Shown here piece by piece: positions 20,872 to 28,642 of a DNA stretch of 64,000 nucleotides (its first letter is position 1; each line of letters opens with the position of its first letter). The stretch covers positions 1 to 64,000 of the forward strand of contig CAJNBS010000008.1 in the NCBI GenBank assembly GCA_905221065.1, given 5' to 3'. The DNA is from a bacterium (lineage in GTDB: Bacteria; Bacillota; Bacilli; Lactobacillales; Streptococcaceae). Both the position numbers and the translations under genes were made by a program. The notes under the pieces are model-generated. The model worked only from the letters and a program-made list of their open reading frames with translations. It did no database searches and was not told the origin of the DNA.

Positions 20872-21050
20872 GAGTTGTATCCCAAGCGTGACCAAGGTAG
20901 AGTTTTTTCCAGTTACATTTGGTGGTGGGAATCACGAACGAAAAAGGTTGAGACTTTTGATCTTTTTGAGTCTTGAGAACGTCTTCTTAAAGTTGTTTTG
21001 TTAACGACTAACCTAAACATAGGATGGAGTGTATTTGGAAGTTATTTCAT
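20872..21050 (-). pseudogene. Decayed duplicate of the valS 5' end
   Basis: This stretch aligns with the first ~60 codons of valS (about 18165-18347) in the same orientation. Shared blocks include TATCCCAAGCGTGACCAAGG (plus strand), then CCAGTTAC and TTTGGTGGTGG, and later TAACGAC and GTATTTAGG/GTATTTGGA near the former start codon. Several one-base insertions and deletions break the frame. The block corresponds to the KLHLGHAW region and the N-terminus. It marks a past duplication of the valS start, with intervening DNA now separating the two copies. Confidence 0.85.
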
Positions 21051-21070
21051 TTTAGTTCTCCTTTATTCTA

Positions 21071-22369
21071 TTATTCTAATATTGTAAAAATAGCATTTTT
21101 ATAATCAATCTTTAGTCTAGAATCTATGTTTGGTATAAACACATGAAGAGACTTGATTGTTACAAAATTTGAATATTTGTCTATTTTCTTTTTAAATATA
21201 GCTTTTAAAACAATACCTCTAGGAATTAAATCATCATCACTGTATATCAATTTCACATAATAAAGCACTTGAGAATTGTTATTTTCGTTTAAAAATCTTT
21301 TAATTTCAGACTCATAATACGCTAGATTTTTTCCAACTTTTAAATTACCTTCTTTAGTTGATTTACTGGATTTATTACTCCATTCAGTTTGAGTAAAATA
21401 CTTCCTATCTTTATCAAACTTCCAATTGGTATCTGGATATAATTCATGGGCGATGATATGACCTCTATTAATATATGTGTCACACCTGTTAAGTTGACTA
21501 TCCCAACCTACAGGTGTAACCTTTCTAGGAAATTTTTTTGGTCTAGGCTGCTTTGCTAAAAAATCGTTGGTTAGCAAAACTCTGCATCCCATAGGTAATA
21601 GGAATTTTTTACTATCTCTCTCAATTTCTACAGATTGATCAAAGTCTAAACCTTCAGAAATAATGTTTAACCTAAATTTCTTTTGGATATGAAAGCTGCC
21701 ATTATCAAAAATCAATTTATCTTTCGAACTCAAACCCAATTTTTTTAGAACGGTCTCGGTAAGTACAGAATCAAATAATTTACTATCACGAAAGATTTTA
21801 AAATTATTCAAATATACCTCCCACTCACTCCTCAGCAAGCCATATATCAGGCTGTCACAGCGATTGCCTTGGACATCCTTACGGTCTCTTATGCGAGCTT
21901 CGAGGGTAAATCCAAGCTTTTCCGCGACTCGTTGACTTTGAAGGTTATATCCAAAGCAAGTTAGTTCAATCTTGTGAAGACCAAGTTCTTTAAAAGCTAG
22001 ATCAATCAAGGCACACGCTGCTTCTGGAACATAACCTCGACCCCAATAGTCTGGATGTAAGGTATAGCCAATCTCAAGCACATCATCTTCATGACGATGG
22101 TTGAAATCAACAGAGCCGATGATAGTATCGGTCCCTTTAACCACTATGCCGTAACCAGCTGGGAGATTGTCCTTTTCATTTCGCTCAGGAAGGATATGCG
22201 CCAGATAATAAATCTCATCTTCCAAGGTCTTGACAGGTGGAAAACCTGCTGGGTAAGAAACTTCTGGACGACTAGCATAATCAAAGATATCCTCAGCATC
22301 CGCCACTGTGCGGACTCGTAAAACGAGACGTTCTGTTTCGATTTTATCTGGCAACTCAGCTCTTGTCAT
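21071..22369 (-). CDS. GNAT acetyltransferase fused to DNA/RNA non-specific endonuclease
   Basis: A 432-aa chimera. Residues 1-~185 are a RimJ/RimL-type GNAT domain with HPDYWGRGYVPEA as the acetyl-CoA loop. From about residue 190 the sequence changes to an A+T-rich segment. Its C-terminal ~170 aa match EndA/streptodornase-like ββα-metal nucleases: NRGHIIAHEL (RGH at 302-304), YFTQTEW (Asn/Gln region) and YYVKLIYSDDDLIPRG. The usual DRGH is NRGH here. No signal peptide is present. ATG at 22369 follows GAGGAAG and overlaps the flavin reductase stop by 14 bp; an upstream ATG at 22420 has no better site. GNATs of this operon normally end near residue 180. Confidence 0.75.
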   Translation of the reverse strand: MTRAELPDKIETERLVLRVRTVADAEDIFDYASRPEVSYPAGFPPVKTLEDEIYYLAHILPERNEKDNLPAGYGIVVKGTDTIIGSVDFNHRHEDDVLEIGYTLHPDYWGRGYVPEAACALIDLAFKELGLHKIELTCFGYNLQSQRVAEKLGFTLEARIRDRKDVQGNRCDSLIYGLLRSEWEVYLNNFKIFRDSKLFDSVLTETVLKKLGLSSKDKLIFDNGSFHIQKKFRLNIISEGLDFDQSVEIERDSKKFLLPMGCRVLLTNDFLAKQPRPKKFPRKVTPVGWDSQLNRCDTYINRGHIIAHELYPDTNWKFDKDRKYFTQTEWSNKSSKSTKEGNLKVGKNLAYYESEIKRFLNENNNSQVLYYVKLIYSDDDLIPRGIVLKAIFKKKIDKYSNFVTIKSLHVFIPNIDSRLKIDYKNAIFTILE

Positions 22370-22934
22370 CGTTCTTCCTCGCTTTCTTGATGAAGCTTCC
22401 CATAGAATCAACTCGGTCATCTAAATAACGATAAACGCGCTGGTGGCCATCCCCCATAAAGTAAGTCGGCGCAAAACGGTCATTCTTAAAATGCCCCTTG
22501 TCATCCAAAAGTTCTGGATCAGCTAGTCGTTCGATAATCTTGGCAAAGATATGACAGATTCCATCTTCCTCGATAATTCTATCAACTTGACATTCTAAAA
22601 CGACTGGACAAGCCTCTAAAATCGGTGCCTGAGCCCGTTCAGAAATCTCGTAGTCTAGCCCCAGGTGTTTCAATTTCTCTCGATGACTGATAAAACCAGC
22701 CTTCTCCATCTCAAGCATGAAATTTTCATCAGGGATATTCACAGTAAACTTCTGGTAATGCTTGATTTGCTCAGCCGCATTTTCCTCAGCACCAACACCG
22801 ATGACTAACCAATCTCCCAAACTATAGGATGAGCTACAGGTCGTAATATTGTGCTCAAAATTCTGATCCTGATAACCCAAAATGAAAATAGGAAAGCCAT
22901 AGTAGAGTTTACTTGTTTTAAAAGATTGCTTCAT
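22356..22934 (-). CDS. Flavin reductase family protein
   Basis: A 192-aa FMN-binding split-barrel protein of the flavin reductase-like group, likely cytoplasmic. The fold's markers are the N-terminal strand GFPIFILGY, the TTCSSSYSLGDWLVIGVG segment and FTVNIPDENFMLEMEKAGFIS, which lines the flavin site. Substrate unknown. It is the first gene behind the T-box leader and overlaps the GNAT start, so both should be controlled by uncharged tRNA. I recall the same pair upstream of valS in pneumococcus. Confidence 0.82.
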   Translation of the reverse strand: MKQSFKTSKLYYGFPIFILGYQDQNFEHNITTCSSSYSLGDWLVIGVGAEENAAEQIKHYQKFTVNIPDENFMLEMEKAGFISHREKLKHLGLDYEISERAQAPILEACPVVLECQVDRIIEEDGICHIFAKIIERLADPELLDDKGHFKNDRFAPTYFMGDGHQRVYRYLDDRVDSMGSFIKKARKNDDKS

Positions 22935-22962
22935 AACAACCTCCTTTGACTAAGACGCAAAA

Positions 22963-23147
22963 GAAAAACCCTGCCATCTACATGACAGGGACGAATGTAT
23001 TTATCCGCGGTACCACCCAATTTCGGGCAGAGCCCGCATCTTTGTTTATTTCATTTTCAGCCATTAGCAACTAGTTTTGACACATTTGTGGACTTCTCAG
23101 CGCCGCCACTTTCTGTAAAATGTGGGATTCAAAACACCTCTAATGGC
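22963..23147 (-). promoter_or_regulatory. T-box leader (probably valine-specific)
   Basis: On the minus strand the leader contains GGGTGGTACCGCGG (23005-23018), the near-invariant T-box sequence. It ends in the terminator CCCTGTCAT/ATGGCAGGG with T5. Stem I is closed by AGCCATTAG pairing with CTAATGGCT. The upper internal loop has CTAGTTG on its 3' side, so GUU (Val) is a plausible specifier codon. A GCGGGC/GCCCG hairpin is stem III. The leader should read through when uncharged tRNA binds. Confidence 0.92.
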
Positions 23148-23150
23148 TCT

Positions 23151-23179
23151 ATTGTAGCAAGATTTTTTCGGAAATGCAA
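23151..23179 (-). promoter_or_regulatory. Promoter of the T-box operon
   Basis: TTGCAT, 17-bp spacer and TACAAT on the minus strand; transcription would start just before stem I. Confidence 0.8.
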
Positions 23180-23192
23180 GGCACAAGAAAGA

Positions 23193-23588
23193 TTACTTGA
23201 ACTTGATGCCGTTTTCTTTCAATTTCTTAATAGTAGCTGGGCCGATTCCTTTCAAGGCAAGGAGTTCTTTTTCAGTCCAGTTTTTGAAATCTGATGCAGA
23301 CTTGATTCCTTCATCATAGAAAGTTTTGGCACGGTCAAGTGGAAGTCCACCCAAGTTTGCTGCAAAATCTTCTACAGAATTGGCTACTTTTTGAGCTTGC
23401 TCTTTAGTAGCTTCTACTGCTTGTTCAACTTTTTTAGAAACAGCCTTACCAGCTTCGTTCGCTGATTGCTCTGCACGTTTCACGACTTTCTTTGTCTCTT
23501 CTACAACCTTAGTCACAGTATTTGAAAAGGCACCTGCGCGACGGAGGCTATTTCGTAATTGTTTTTTACGATTGAGTTTCTTTGACAT
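23193..23588 (-). CDS. Basic helical protein with C-terminal helix-hairpin-helix
   Basis: A 131-aa protein. A basic N-terminus (MSKKLNRKKQLRNSLRR) is followed by a long Ala/Lys/Glu-rich amphipathic helix (residues ~25-85, phasin- or apolipoprotein-like). The C-terminal ~45 aa hold a HhH motif, WTEKELLALKGIGPATIKKLKENG. That tail is closely related to the end of the 413-aa protein at 19503-20744. The function is unknown; binding of nucleic acid is plausible. It is followed within 14 bp by the T-box promoter and has no obvious terminator. Confidence 0.75.
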   Translation of the reverse strand: MSKKLNRKKQLRNSLRRAGAFSNTVTKVVEETKKVVKRAEQSANEAGKAVSKKVEQAVEATKEQAQKVANSVEDFAANLGGLPLDRAKTFYDEGIKSASDFKNWTEKELLALKGIGPATIKKLKENGIKFK

Positions 23589-23723
23589 GATAAAATCCTT
23601 TCAATAAAAAACCCCTGTTCTGACAAGGATTTAATATAAATATTCTATCAAGATTTTAGTAAAAAATCAAGAAATGAAATATAATTAGAATAAAAATCAG
23701 TTCTTTTCTACTCCTAGAAAAAA

Positions 23724-23752
23724 TTGACAATGGCTTAACAAGTTGATAAAAT
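23724..23752 (+). promoter_or_regulatory. Promoter of the DUF898-like gene
   Basis: TTGACA, 17-bp spacer and TGATAAAAT, an extended near-consensus promoter. Confidence 0.75.
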
Positions 23753-23804
23753 ATACCTCAATGTGCAAAACTGATTCACACTAAAAGCTGACGGAGATAA
23801 ATTT

Positions 23805-24110
23805 ATGAATACTGAAAGTTACTTTGATGGTGGACTCTTGAGTTATATTGGTTACTACATTTTATCATTCATCATTATTGTCCTTACTTTAGGAATAGCA
23901 ATCCCATGGGCTGTTTGTCTCATGCAAAATTGGAAAATCAAACATACCGTCATTGACGGACGTCGCCTCTACTTTGATGGTACAGGTGCCCAGTTATTTG
24001 GAAACTGGATTAAATGGTTCTTACTCTGTATCATTACGCTTGGAATTTATTCTTTTTGGTTGAACATCAAAATGGAACAATGGATTACCAAACATACACA
24101 CCACGTATAA
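23805..24110 (+). CDS. DUF898-like small membrane protein
   Basis: A 101-aa integral membrane protein with two hydrophobic segments (about residues 13-40 and 66-88). YFDGTGAQLFGNWIKWFLL and ITLGIYSFWLNIKMEQWITKHT match the repeated module of the DUF898 (YjgN) family, here as a single short unit. Function unknown. It is transcribed alone between a good promoter and a terminator. Confidence 0.75.
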   Translation: MNTESYFDGGLLSYIGYYILSFIIIVLTLGIAIPWAVCLMQNWKIKHTVIDGRRLYFDGTGAQLFGNWIKWFLLCIITLGIYSFWLNIKMEQWITKHTHHV

Positions 24111-24113
24111 AAT

Positions 24114-24146
24114 AAAAAGTGCGGTTCTTACAACTGCACTTTTTTA
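24114..24146. terminator. Bidirectional terminator between DUF898-like and DUF1912 genes
   Basis: AAAAAGTGCGG/ACTGCACTTTTTT forms a stem with A/T tracts on both sides, serving the two convergent units. Confidence 0.75.
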
Positions 24147-24155
24147 TCTAAGCAA

Positions 24156-24410
24156 TCAATAATTCCGCTCACCAAACAAACCTTCTGGCAAATCATGGAA
24201 TCCTTTACCTGCCTTGAAGTTTTCAAACTTACCAAGCAAAAATTGATAGGCGTCCAAGCGACTTTCGTAGCGAATCATAGCATCTTTGGCACGTTCATCT
24301 TGGTCTTCTTCGTAGACTTTTTGGCTTTCCTTATGCGCCATATCGTTGATCATAATCTGGGTATTGACCCAAGCTTCAAATTCCTTCATAAATTCTTGTT
24401 CGTAACTCAT
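24156..24410 (-). CDS. DUF1912 family protein
   Basis: An 84-aa acidic, all-helical soluble protein (MSYEQEFMKEFEAWVNTQI...) of the streptococcal DUF1912 family. No function is known. It follows the DUF438 gene by 9 bp and should be co-transcribed with it. Confidence 0.8.
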   Translation of the reverse strand: MSYEQEFMKEFEAWVNTQIMINDMAHKESQKVYEEDQDERAKDAMIRYESRLDAYQFLLGKFENFKAGKGFHDLPEGLFGERNY

Positions 24411-24419
24411 TTTTTCTCC

Positions 24420-25754
24420 TTATTCTAATCCACGGAAATAGTCCGTGTCAATCTCTCGGTAGGGCTGGATATCCTGAACATACTCTAGCACACCTTGGAA
24501 TTCTCCGTTTTCATCGTGTACTGCGGCATAGGTGATGTGGACAAACTTGCCTCGCGACTCAGACTTAAACCACATTTCATACTTGTCCTTGACTCCTTCA
24601 CGAAGTCCCTTCATGATGGTCTTGACCTTGTCCAAGTACTTAGGTGGATGGCAAAGTTCGACATTGCGCCCAACTTGGGACGGGGTCCGTTTGAAAATCA
24701 TCTCATCAGCCGGCGTATTGTCATTGTAATACTGGAAAATGTCGTCTTTATTGACAAAAGTAATCTCCATAGGGAGGTGATTGAGGATAAGATTGGCCTG
24801 CTCAACTGAAAGATAGCCATTGCCAAAAGCCTGCTGACTATGACGGCCCAGCACTGCTTCCTTTTCCTTAGGGGTAAAGGTAATAGTAAACTGACCTTCT
24901 GGTGTATCGATGACTTGCTGAACTTGACCCTCTGCCGTATCTAGTTGCACAGGCTCCTCTGCACTCTTTTCCTCAACGAAACTCTGTCTTTCTGGCACCC
25001 ATTTCTCAGACGGACGGATGATGGCATAGCCGTAGGAATCGCTCTCCTCCGCAATCTGAAGCCAGTCATCCTGAGTAAAGGACTCAAGGAGAATCATGAG
25101 AAGGATGGACTCTTCCTTGAAAATCATACTTTCAAACTCCGTCGCAAAGGCTTCAAAAGCTTCTTTTACGCTGCTAATTGACACTTCTGGTAATGACTTG
25201 GTTGTCGCTAAAGCTGTTTGAAAGAGTTCTCTGATCTGATCATCCACTCCCCACATGACCTTAGGAGGCGAATCGTGTCCATAGCGCTCCATGATGGGGA
25301 AAAAGAGTTCTTCCTTGCGCTGGTAGTGGATGTCAAATTGACCGACAAGTCCCATCTGACGCACCAATCCCTTACGCATCTCTGCCAGCATTTCTTCATC
25401 TTCCATAGACTCATAGGTATCTAACAATCTCCGAACGCGAATCAAGGCAGCGCGGAGAGCCAGATTTTCATCCTTGAAGACCCTAACTGGGTGACCTGGG
25501 TGTTCGGTGTCCTCTACTTCGACACCCTTAACAGCATTTTTAAAAAGATTAGCATGGACATCACAGAGCTCCATGACATCTTCAAAGGTGACACCTGAGT
25601 CTGAGTTCATTAGCTCGTGCTCCATGAGGGAAATCTCGATGGCTGAAACACCTGTAAAGGTCGCATCAAAACGCTCCTGAACCGACTCGGGAGAGGCGCC
25701 ATTGTGCAATTCTAGCAAAATATCCCGTAGGATATGAATCCGTTCATCTGCCAT
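24420..25754 (-). CDS. DUF438 protein with hemerythrin and PAS domains
   Basis: A 444-aa cytoplasmic protein. Residues ~1-80 are the DUF438 domain. Residues ~85-245 form a hemerythrin HHE four-helix bundle, with its metal ligands in segments such as FDIHYQRKEELFFPIMERYGHD. Residues ~310-440 form a PAS domain (NGYLSVEQANLILNHLPMEITFVNKDDIFQYYN). Such proteins are linked to sensing or handling nitric oxide or oxygen and iron, by analogy to ScdA/RIC proteins; this role is inferred. Its start overlaps the stop of the DUF1858 gene by 1 bp. Confidence 0.88.
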   Translation of the reverse strand: MADERIHILRDILLELHNGASPESVQERFDATFTGVSAIEISLMEHELMNSDSGVTFEDVMELCDVHANLFKNAVKGVEVEDTEHPGHPVRVFKDENLALRAALIRVRRLLDTYESMEDEEMLAEMRKGLVRQMGLVGQFDIHYQRKEELFFPIMERYGHDSPPKVMWGVDDQIRELFQTALATTKSLPEVSISSVKEAFEAFATEFESMIFKEESILLMILLESFTQDDWLQIAEESDSYGYAIIRPSEKWVPERQSFVEEKSAEEPVQLDTAEGQVQQVIDTPEGQFTITFTPKEKEAVLGRHSQQAFGNGYLSVEQANLILNHLPMEITFVNKDDIFQYYNDNTPADEMIFKRTPSQVGRNVELCHPPKYLDKVKTIMKGLREGVKDKYEMWFKSESRGKFVHITYAAVHDENGEFQGVLEYVQDIQPYREIDTDYFRGLE

Positions 25755-25987
25755 TAGTCTAATCCAATCACTTCGTAGCCATTTGCTTCCAGCGTGCGGA
25801 CAATCTTGTCCATAGGAGTTCCTTCAAGCTTAGAACCCTGTTTGAGCGATACTTTGCGACCGACAGTATTGCGCATCAAAGGATTGGCAAGGGGTTTAAA
25901 TCCAAGCTCCACTAAGATTTCCAAGACTTCTGGATGCTTATCCACCACTTCTGCAACAGGAATTGACACATCGATGATATTGTCCAT
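25754..25987 (-). CDS. DUF1858 domain protein
   Basis: A 77-aa protein (IIDVSIPVAEVVDKHPEVLEIL, then GFKPLANPLMRNTVGRKVSLKQ) of the DUF1858 fold, which is also found at the N-terminus of ScdA-type iron-sulfur repair proteins. Coupling with the DUF438-hemerythrin gene suggests they form a split version of one system. The ATG at 25987 follows GGAGGT at good distance; an upstream ATG lies inside that ribosome site and is rejected. Confidence 0.82.
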   Translation of the reverse strand: MDNIIDVSIPVAEVVDKHPEVLEILVELGFKPLANPLMRNTVGRKVSLKQGSKLEGTPMDKIVRTLEANGYEVIGLD

Positions 25988-26029
25988 GACGACCTCCATT
26001 GTATGTTCTAAAATGATTTTACTGCTTAT

Positions 26030-26035
26030 ATTATA
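26030..26035 (-). promoter_or_regulatory. Extended -10 promoter of the DUF1858-DUF438-DUF1912 unit
   Basis: TGGTATAAT on the minus strand, 42 bases before the DUF1858 start. Confidence 0.6.
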
Positions 26036-26103
26036 CCATATGGAAAGAGATTAAAAAACTAGCAGTACAAGACTTGCTAGTTCTCTGTGACTTGAATTAC
26101 GGA

Positions 26104-26256
26104 CTAAATAAGTTTAAAGAGCCAATCCAATAGCTTAAATAATAGCTTGTAAAACAGCAATTGGACTGCAAAAGAGATGATCATCCAAAAGAATTTCACA
26201 ATTCCAATAATCGGTTTGATAAAAATAATGGCAAGAATTCCCCAGAAAAATTTCAT
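26104..26256 (-). CDS. Small hydrophobic protein, 50 aa
   Basis: An open frame of 50 codons, almost entirely hydrophobic or aromatic: MKFFWGILAIIFIKPIIG, then FFWMIISFAVQLLFYKLL and a final WLFKLI. It should form one or two membrane helices. Its ATG overlaps the stop of the previous gene by 4 bp (ATGA), which supports translation. No family is recognised. It is the last gene of a three-gene operon. Confidence 0.65.
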   Translation of the reverse strand: MKFFWGILAIIFIKPIIGIVKFFWMIISFAVQLLFYKLLFKLLDWLFKLI

Positions 26257-26444
26257 TTTCTCTCCTCTGGCTTGATGAGCCACCGAGCCGTATCCATTAA
26301 CTTATCTGCAATAAATAGTTTACCAAGACTGACAACAACATTGTCATCTTTCTTTATCGTTTTCATTACTTTTACACCTTGCACGGTCAAAAAGTAATTC
26401 CCATAGATTTTAGCAAAAGCTTTGATAGGATTCATCTCACTCAC
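26253..26444 (-). CDS. Small basic protein of unknown function, 63 aa
   Basis: A 63-aa protein (NPIKAFAKIYGNYFLTVQG..., ending in IKPEERK) with no motif I recognise. It overlaps the preceding gene by 8 bp and the following one by 4 bp. The tight packing argues that all three work together, perhaps in the membrane. Confidence 0.6.
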   Translation of the reverse strand: MSEMNPIKAFAKIYGNYFLTVQGVKVMKTIKKDDNVVVSLGKLFIADKLMDTARWLIKPEERK

Positions 26445-27216
26445 CCTCGATTATTTCAGCCTCTTTTCGGATTGTTTCAACATCTTCTTGATATTGAACT
26501 TCACTATAATTGACTAGTTTGGACAATTCTTTCTGCAAGCTTTCACCCATTGGTTTCATAGTCGCAAAGGTTAAGCCTCCTGAAATGATACCACCCAAGA
26601 TAGGAATGAATTTACCCATTCCTTTAGCCAACCCTCCCTTGGTCAGATTCACACCAAATATTCTTAAGACTTTTTTCAAAATAGGGTACCAAAGCGTCTT
26701 CGTTAAAGCTTTATTAGGTACTGTTTTCATTACCTGTTTGGCAATTGTTATACCGCCTGCACGTAGCAAAGCAGCGGTTCCATTTACCCCCAACATGACG
26801 CCTAGATAAAGCAAGAGGGTATTTTGAGCATCTTCACTCAACTCCTCGCGTGAAGCCCAAAGATCCTCATAACCATAAATATAACCTAATTCTTGAGCCA
26901 ATTTCAGAGAGAAACCATAAAATTGAGCCACATCAGCTGGAATAGTAATCGCCATAGCAATCCCTCCAGGTAATCCTGCCAAAACAGAGGTTCCACTCGC
27001 CAATAAAACATTATCCCTAATGCAGGCATTAGCCACTCGATCTAAAGTTTCTTGAGATAAGAGAGACGTTGGGCCTTGTTCTAATAAGGTAGGAATGTCC
27101 TGTGGATCCAATTCTTTGGAAAACTTATCCACTAAAAATTTCGAACGATCAACCTTAACAACTGGTAGTTTTACCACTTGTTGCAATACTTGCATAGCTA
27201 ACTCTTGTTCAGCCAT
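26437..27216 (-). CDS. Glycine-rich membrane-associated protein (EcsC-like?)
   Basis: A 259-aa protein with several Gly/Ala-rich hydrophobic segments: LASGTSVLAGLPGGIAMAITIPADVAQFYG (residues ~90-120), LYLGVMLGVNGTAALL and IPILGGIISGGLTFATMKPMG near the C-terminus. The GG.A.A...PAD pattern resembles EcsC-family proteins, but I am not sure. The ATG at 27216 follows AAGGAG at 7 bases; an in-frame TTG two codons upstream is less likely. It is the first gene of the three-gene unit. Confidence 0.65.
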   Translation of the reverse strand: MAEQELAMQVLQQVVKLPVVKVDRSKFLVDKFSKELDPQDIPTLLEQGPTSLLSQETLDRVANACIRDNVLLASGTSVLAGLPGGIAMAITIPADVAQFYGFSLKLAQELGYIYGYEDLWASREELSEDAQNTLLLYLGVMLGVNGTAALLRAGGITIAKQVMKTVPNKALTKTLWYPILKKVLRIFGVNLTKGGLAKGMGKFIPILGGIISGGLTFATMKPMGESLQKELSKLVNYSEVQYQEDVETIRKEAEIIEGE

Positions 27217-27520
27217 ATACAAACTCCTTTTACTTTTTCAAGTTATAGTCTATGATAGCATACTCTTTTAAAGTATGTTTCAAATTCCCCTCAAAAGTTT
27301 TCAAAAACTCCTTATTCTTTTAGATAAATAGTCCAAAACACAAAATCAAAATCCTTGGCAACTTATTTGTTAAAGAACTTTAATAGTCTTTGTAGAGACA
27401 GCCAGAATATTCAACTCCTACCTTTACAACATGATATTCTATCTATGAACGATAGTCTATTATTGTTTTACCTAGAATGTCCCTTGAATACACACTAACT
27501 ATGAACTTTCGAGTCTCATT
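27217..27520. other. A+T-rich intergenic region (304 bp)
   Basis: It contains an extended -10 TGCTATCAT on the minus strand near 27254-27262 that should drive the membrane-protein operon. Short A+T inverted stretches (for example ATAGACTATCGTTCATAGAT) occur near 27443. No convincing open frame, terminator or repeat family member is seen. Confidence 0.45.
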
Positions 27521-28630
27521 TTATAAATCCATAATTTCTTTTTTCTTTCGATCAAATTCTTCTTGAGATAATATACCTGCATCTAAAAGAGATTTTAGTT
27601 TTGTAAGGGCTTCGATTTGCTCATCTAATGATAGACTTGGTTTCATGGCTTTTTCATCTAAACTTTGAGCCATATTCATACCAAAAATCATCCCTGCACC
27701 ATCACCTAGACCATGTTGCTCCACTCCTGATGCAATTTTTTGTTGTGCTGCAATATTAGAAGCTTTCTGCGATACATCATCATAAGCTTTTAAATTCATC
27801 TTATTTGATGAAAATTGTTTAACCAATTCCTTAGATTCTGGTGAGAACTCAATATTAGCAATGGCAACTTTTACAATCTCAAATCCAAAACGTTCTTTCC
27901 AAGTCCCTGCATACTGTCCATCATTCGATACTTGGGTTGCAAGAATTGAAGCTTGTGACGGCAATTGTGAAATACGATAAGTTGTTGACAAAGAATTAAG
28001 TGCAACAATAAAAGATTGGAGAAACTCTGTCACTATTTGTGATCTAGCTTGAGCACTGTCGAAAGTATAATAAGTCACATTGGCAGGAAGAAAATTTCTG
28101 ATAAATTGCTTAGCATCTGTAATTTGGATAGAAAATGTTCCAAAAGCACGTACTTCTAAATCTGTACCATAAAACAAATCATTATACATGACTGAACCAC
28201 GAGTCCCAAATTTAATATCACGAATTTCTCTCAAATTAACAAAACAAATCTGTTTTTGCTGATCACTTTGACCACCGAATCCGACACGATTAACAACATT
28301 GTCAAACAGTGACTTTTTCAAGCCATCACCGTTAAAAACACTGCTCTCACCATTTTGATATTCATATCCACCTGGTTCTGTAACAATTTCCTCGATACCA
28401 GACTGACTAAAGATAAAGGCAGCAGTATTTTCTGGAATAAAAATCTTGGATCCGTTCGAAATAACACCTGCAGATCCCTTCGTATTGACACCCCTACCAT
28501 TATTACTTTCTTGAACAATACCGGGACTTACAGCTGTATGTTCATCAAAAGCTTGAACTGTGATAATTTCTTTCCACTGATCTGCAAATGTCCCACCAAT
28601 AGAATCTGTGATTGCTTTTATCAACCCCAT
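27521..28630 (-). CDS. SPFH domain protein with C-terminal SHOCT domain
   Basis: A 369-aa protein of the group often labelled 'virion core protein-like' or YdjI-like. The SPFH/band-7 core spans about residues 45-260, including YNDLFYGTDLEVRAFGTFSIQITD, and is followed by a helical part (FSSNKMNLKAYDDVSQKASNIAAQQK). The last 35 residues, LDEQIEALTKLKSLLDAGILSQEEFDRKK, are a SHOCT module. In Bacillus, YdjI-type proteins organise membrane-protective PspA-like responses; extension to this gene is inference. It is co-oriented with a PH-like/zinc-ribbon gene 12 bp upstream. Confidence 0.82.
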   Translation of the reverse strand: MGLIKAITDSIGGTFADQWKEIITVQAFDEHTAVSPGIVQESNNGRGVNTKGSAGVISNGSKIFIPENTAAFIFSQSGIEEIVTEPGGYEYQNGESSVFNGDGLKKSLFDNVVNRVGFGGQSDQQKQICFVNLREIRDIKFGTRGSVMYNDLFYGTDLEVRAFGTFSIQITDAKQFIRNFLPANVTYYTFDSAQARSQIVTEFLQSFIVALNSLSTTYRISQLPSQASILATQVSNDGQYAGTWKERFGFEIVKVAIANIEFSPESKELVKQFSSNKMNLKAYDDVSQKASNIAAQQKIASGVEQHGLGDGAGMIFGMNMAQSLDEKAMKPSLSLDEQIEALTKLKSLLDAGILSQEEFDRKKKEIMDL

Positions 28631-28642
28631 TTAATTGCCCCC

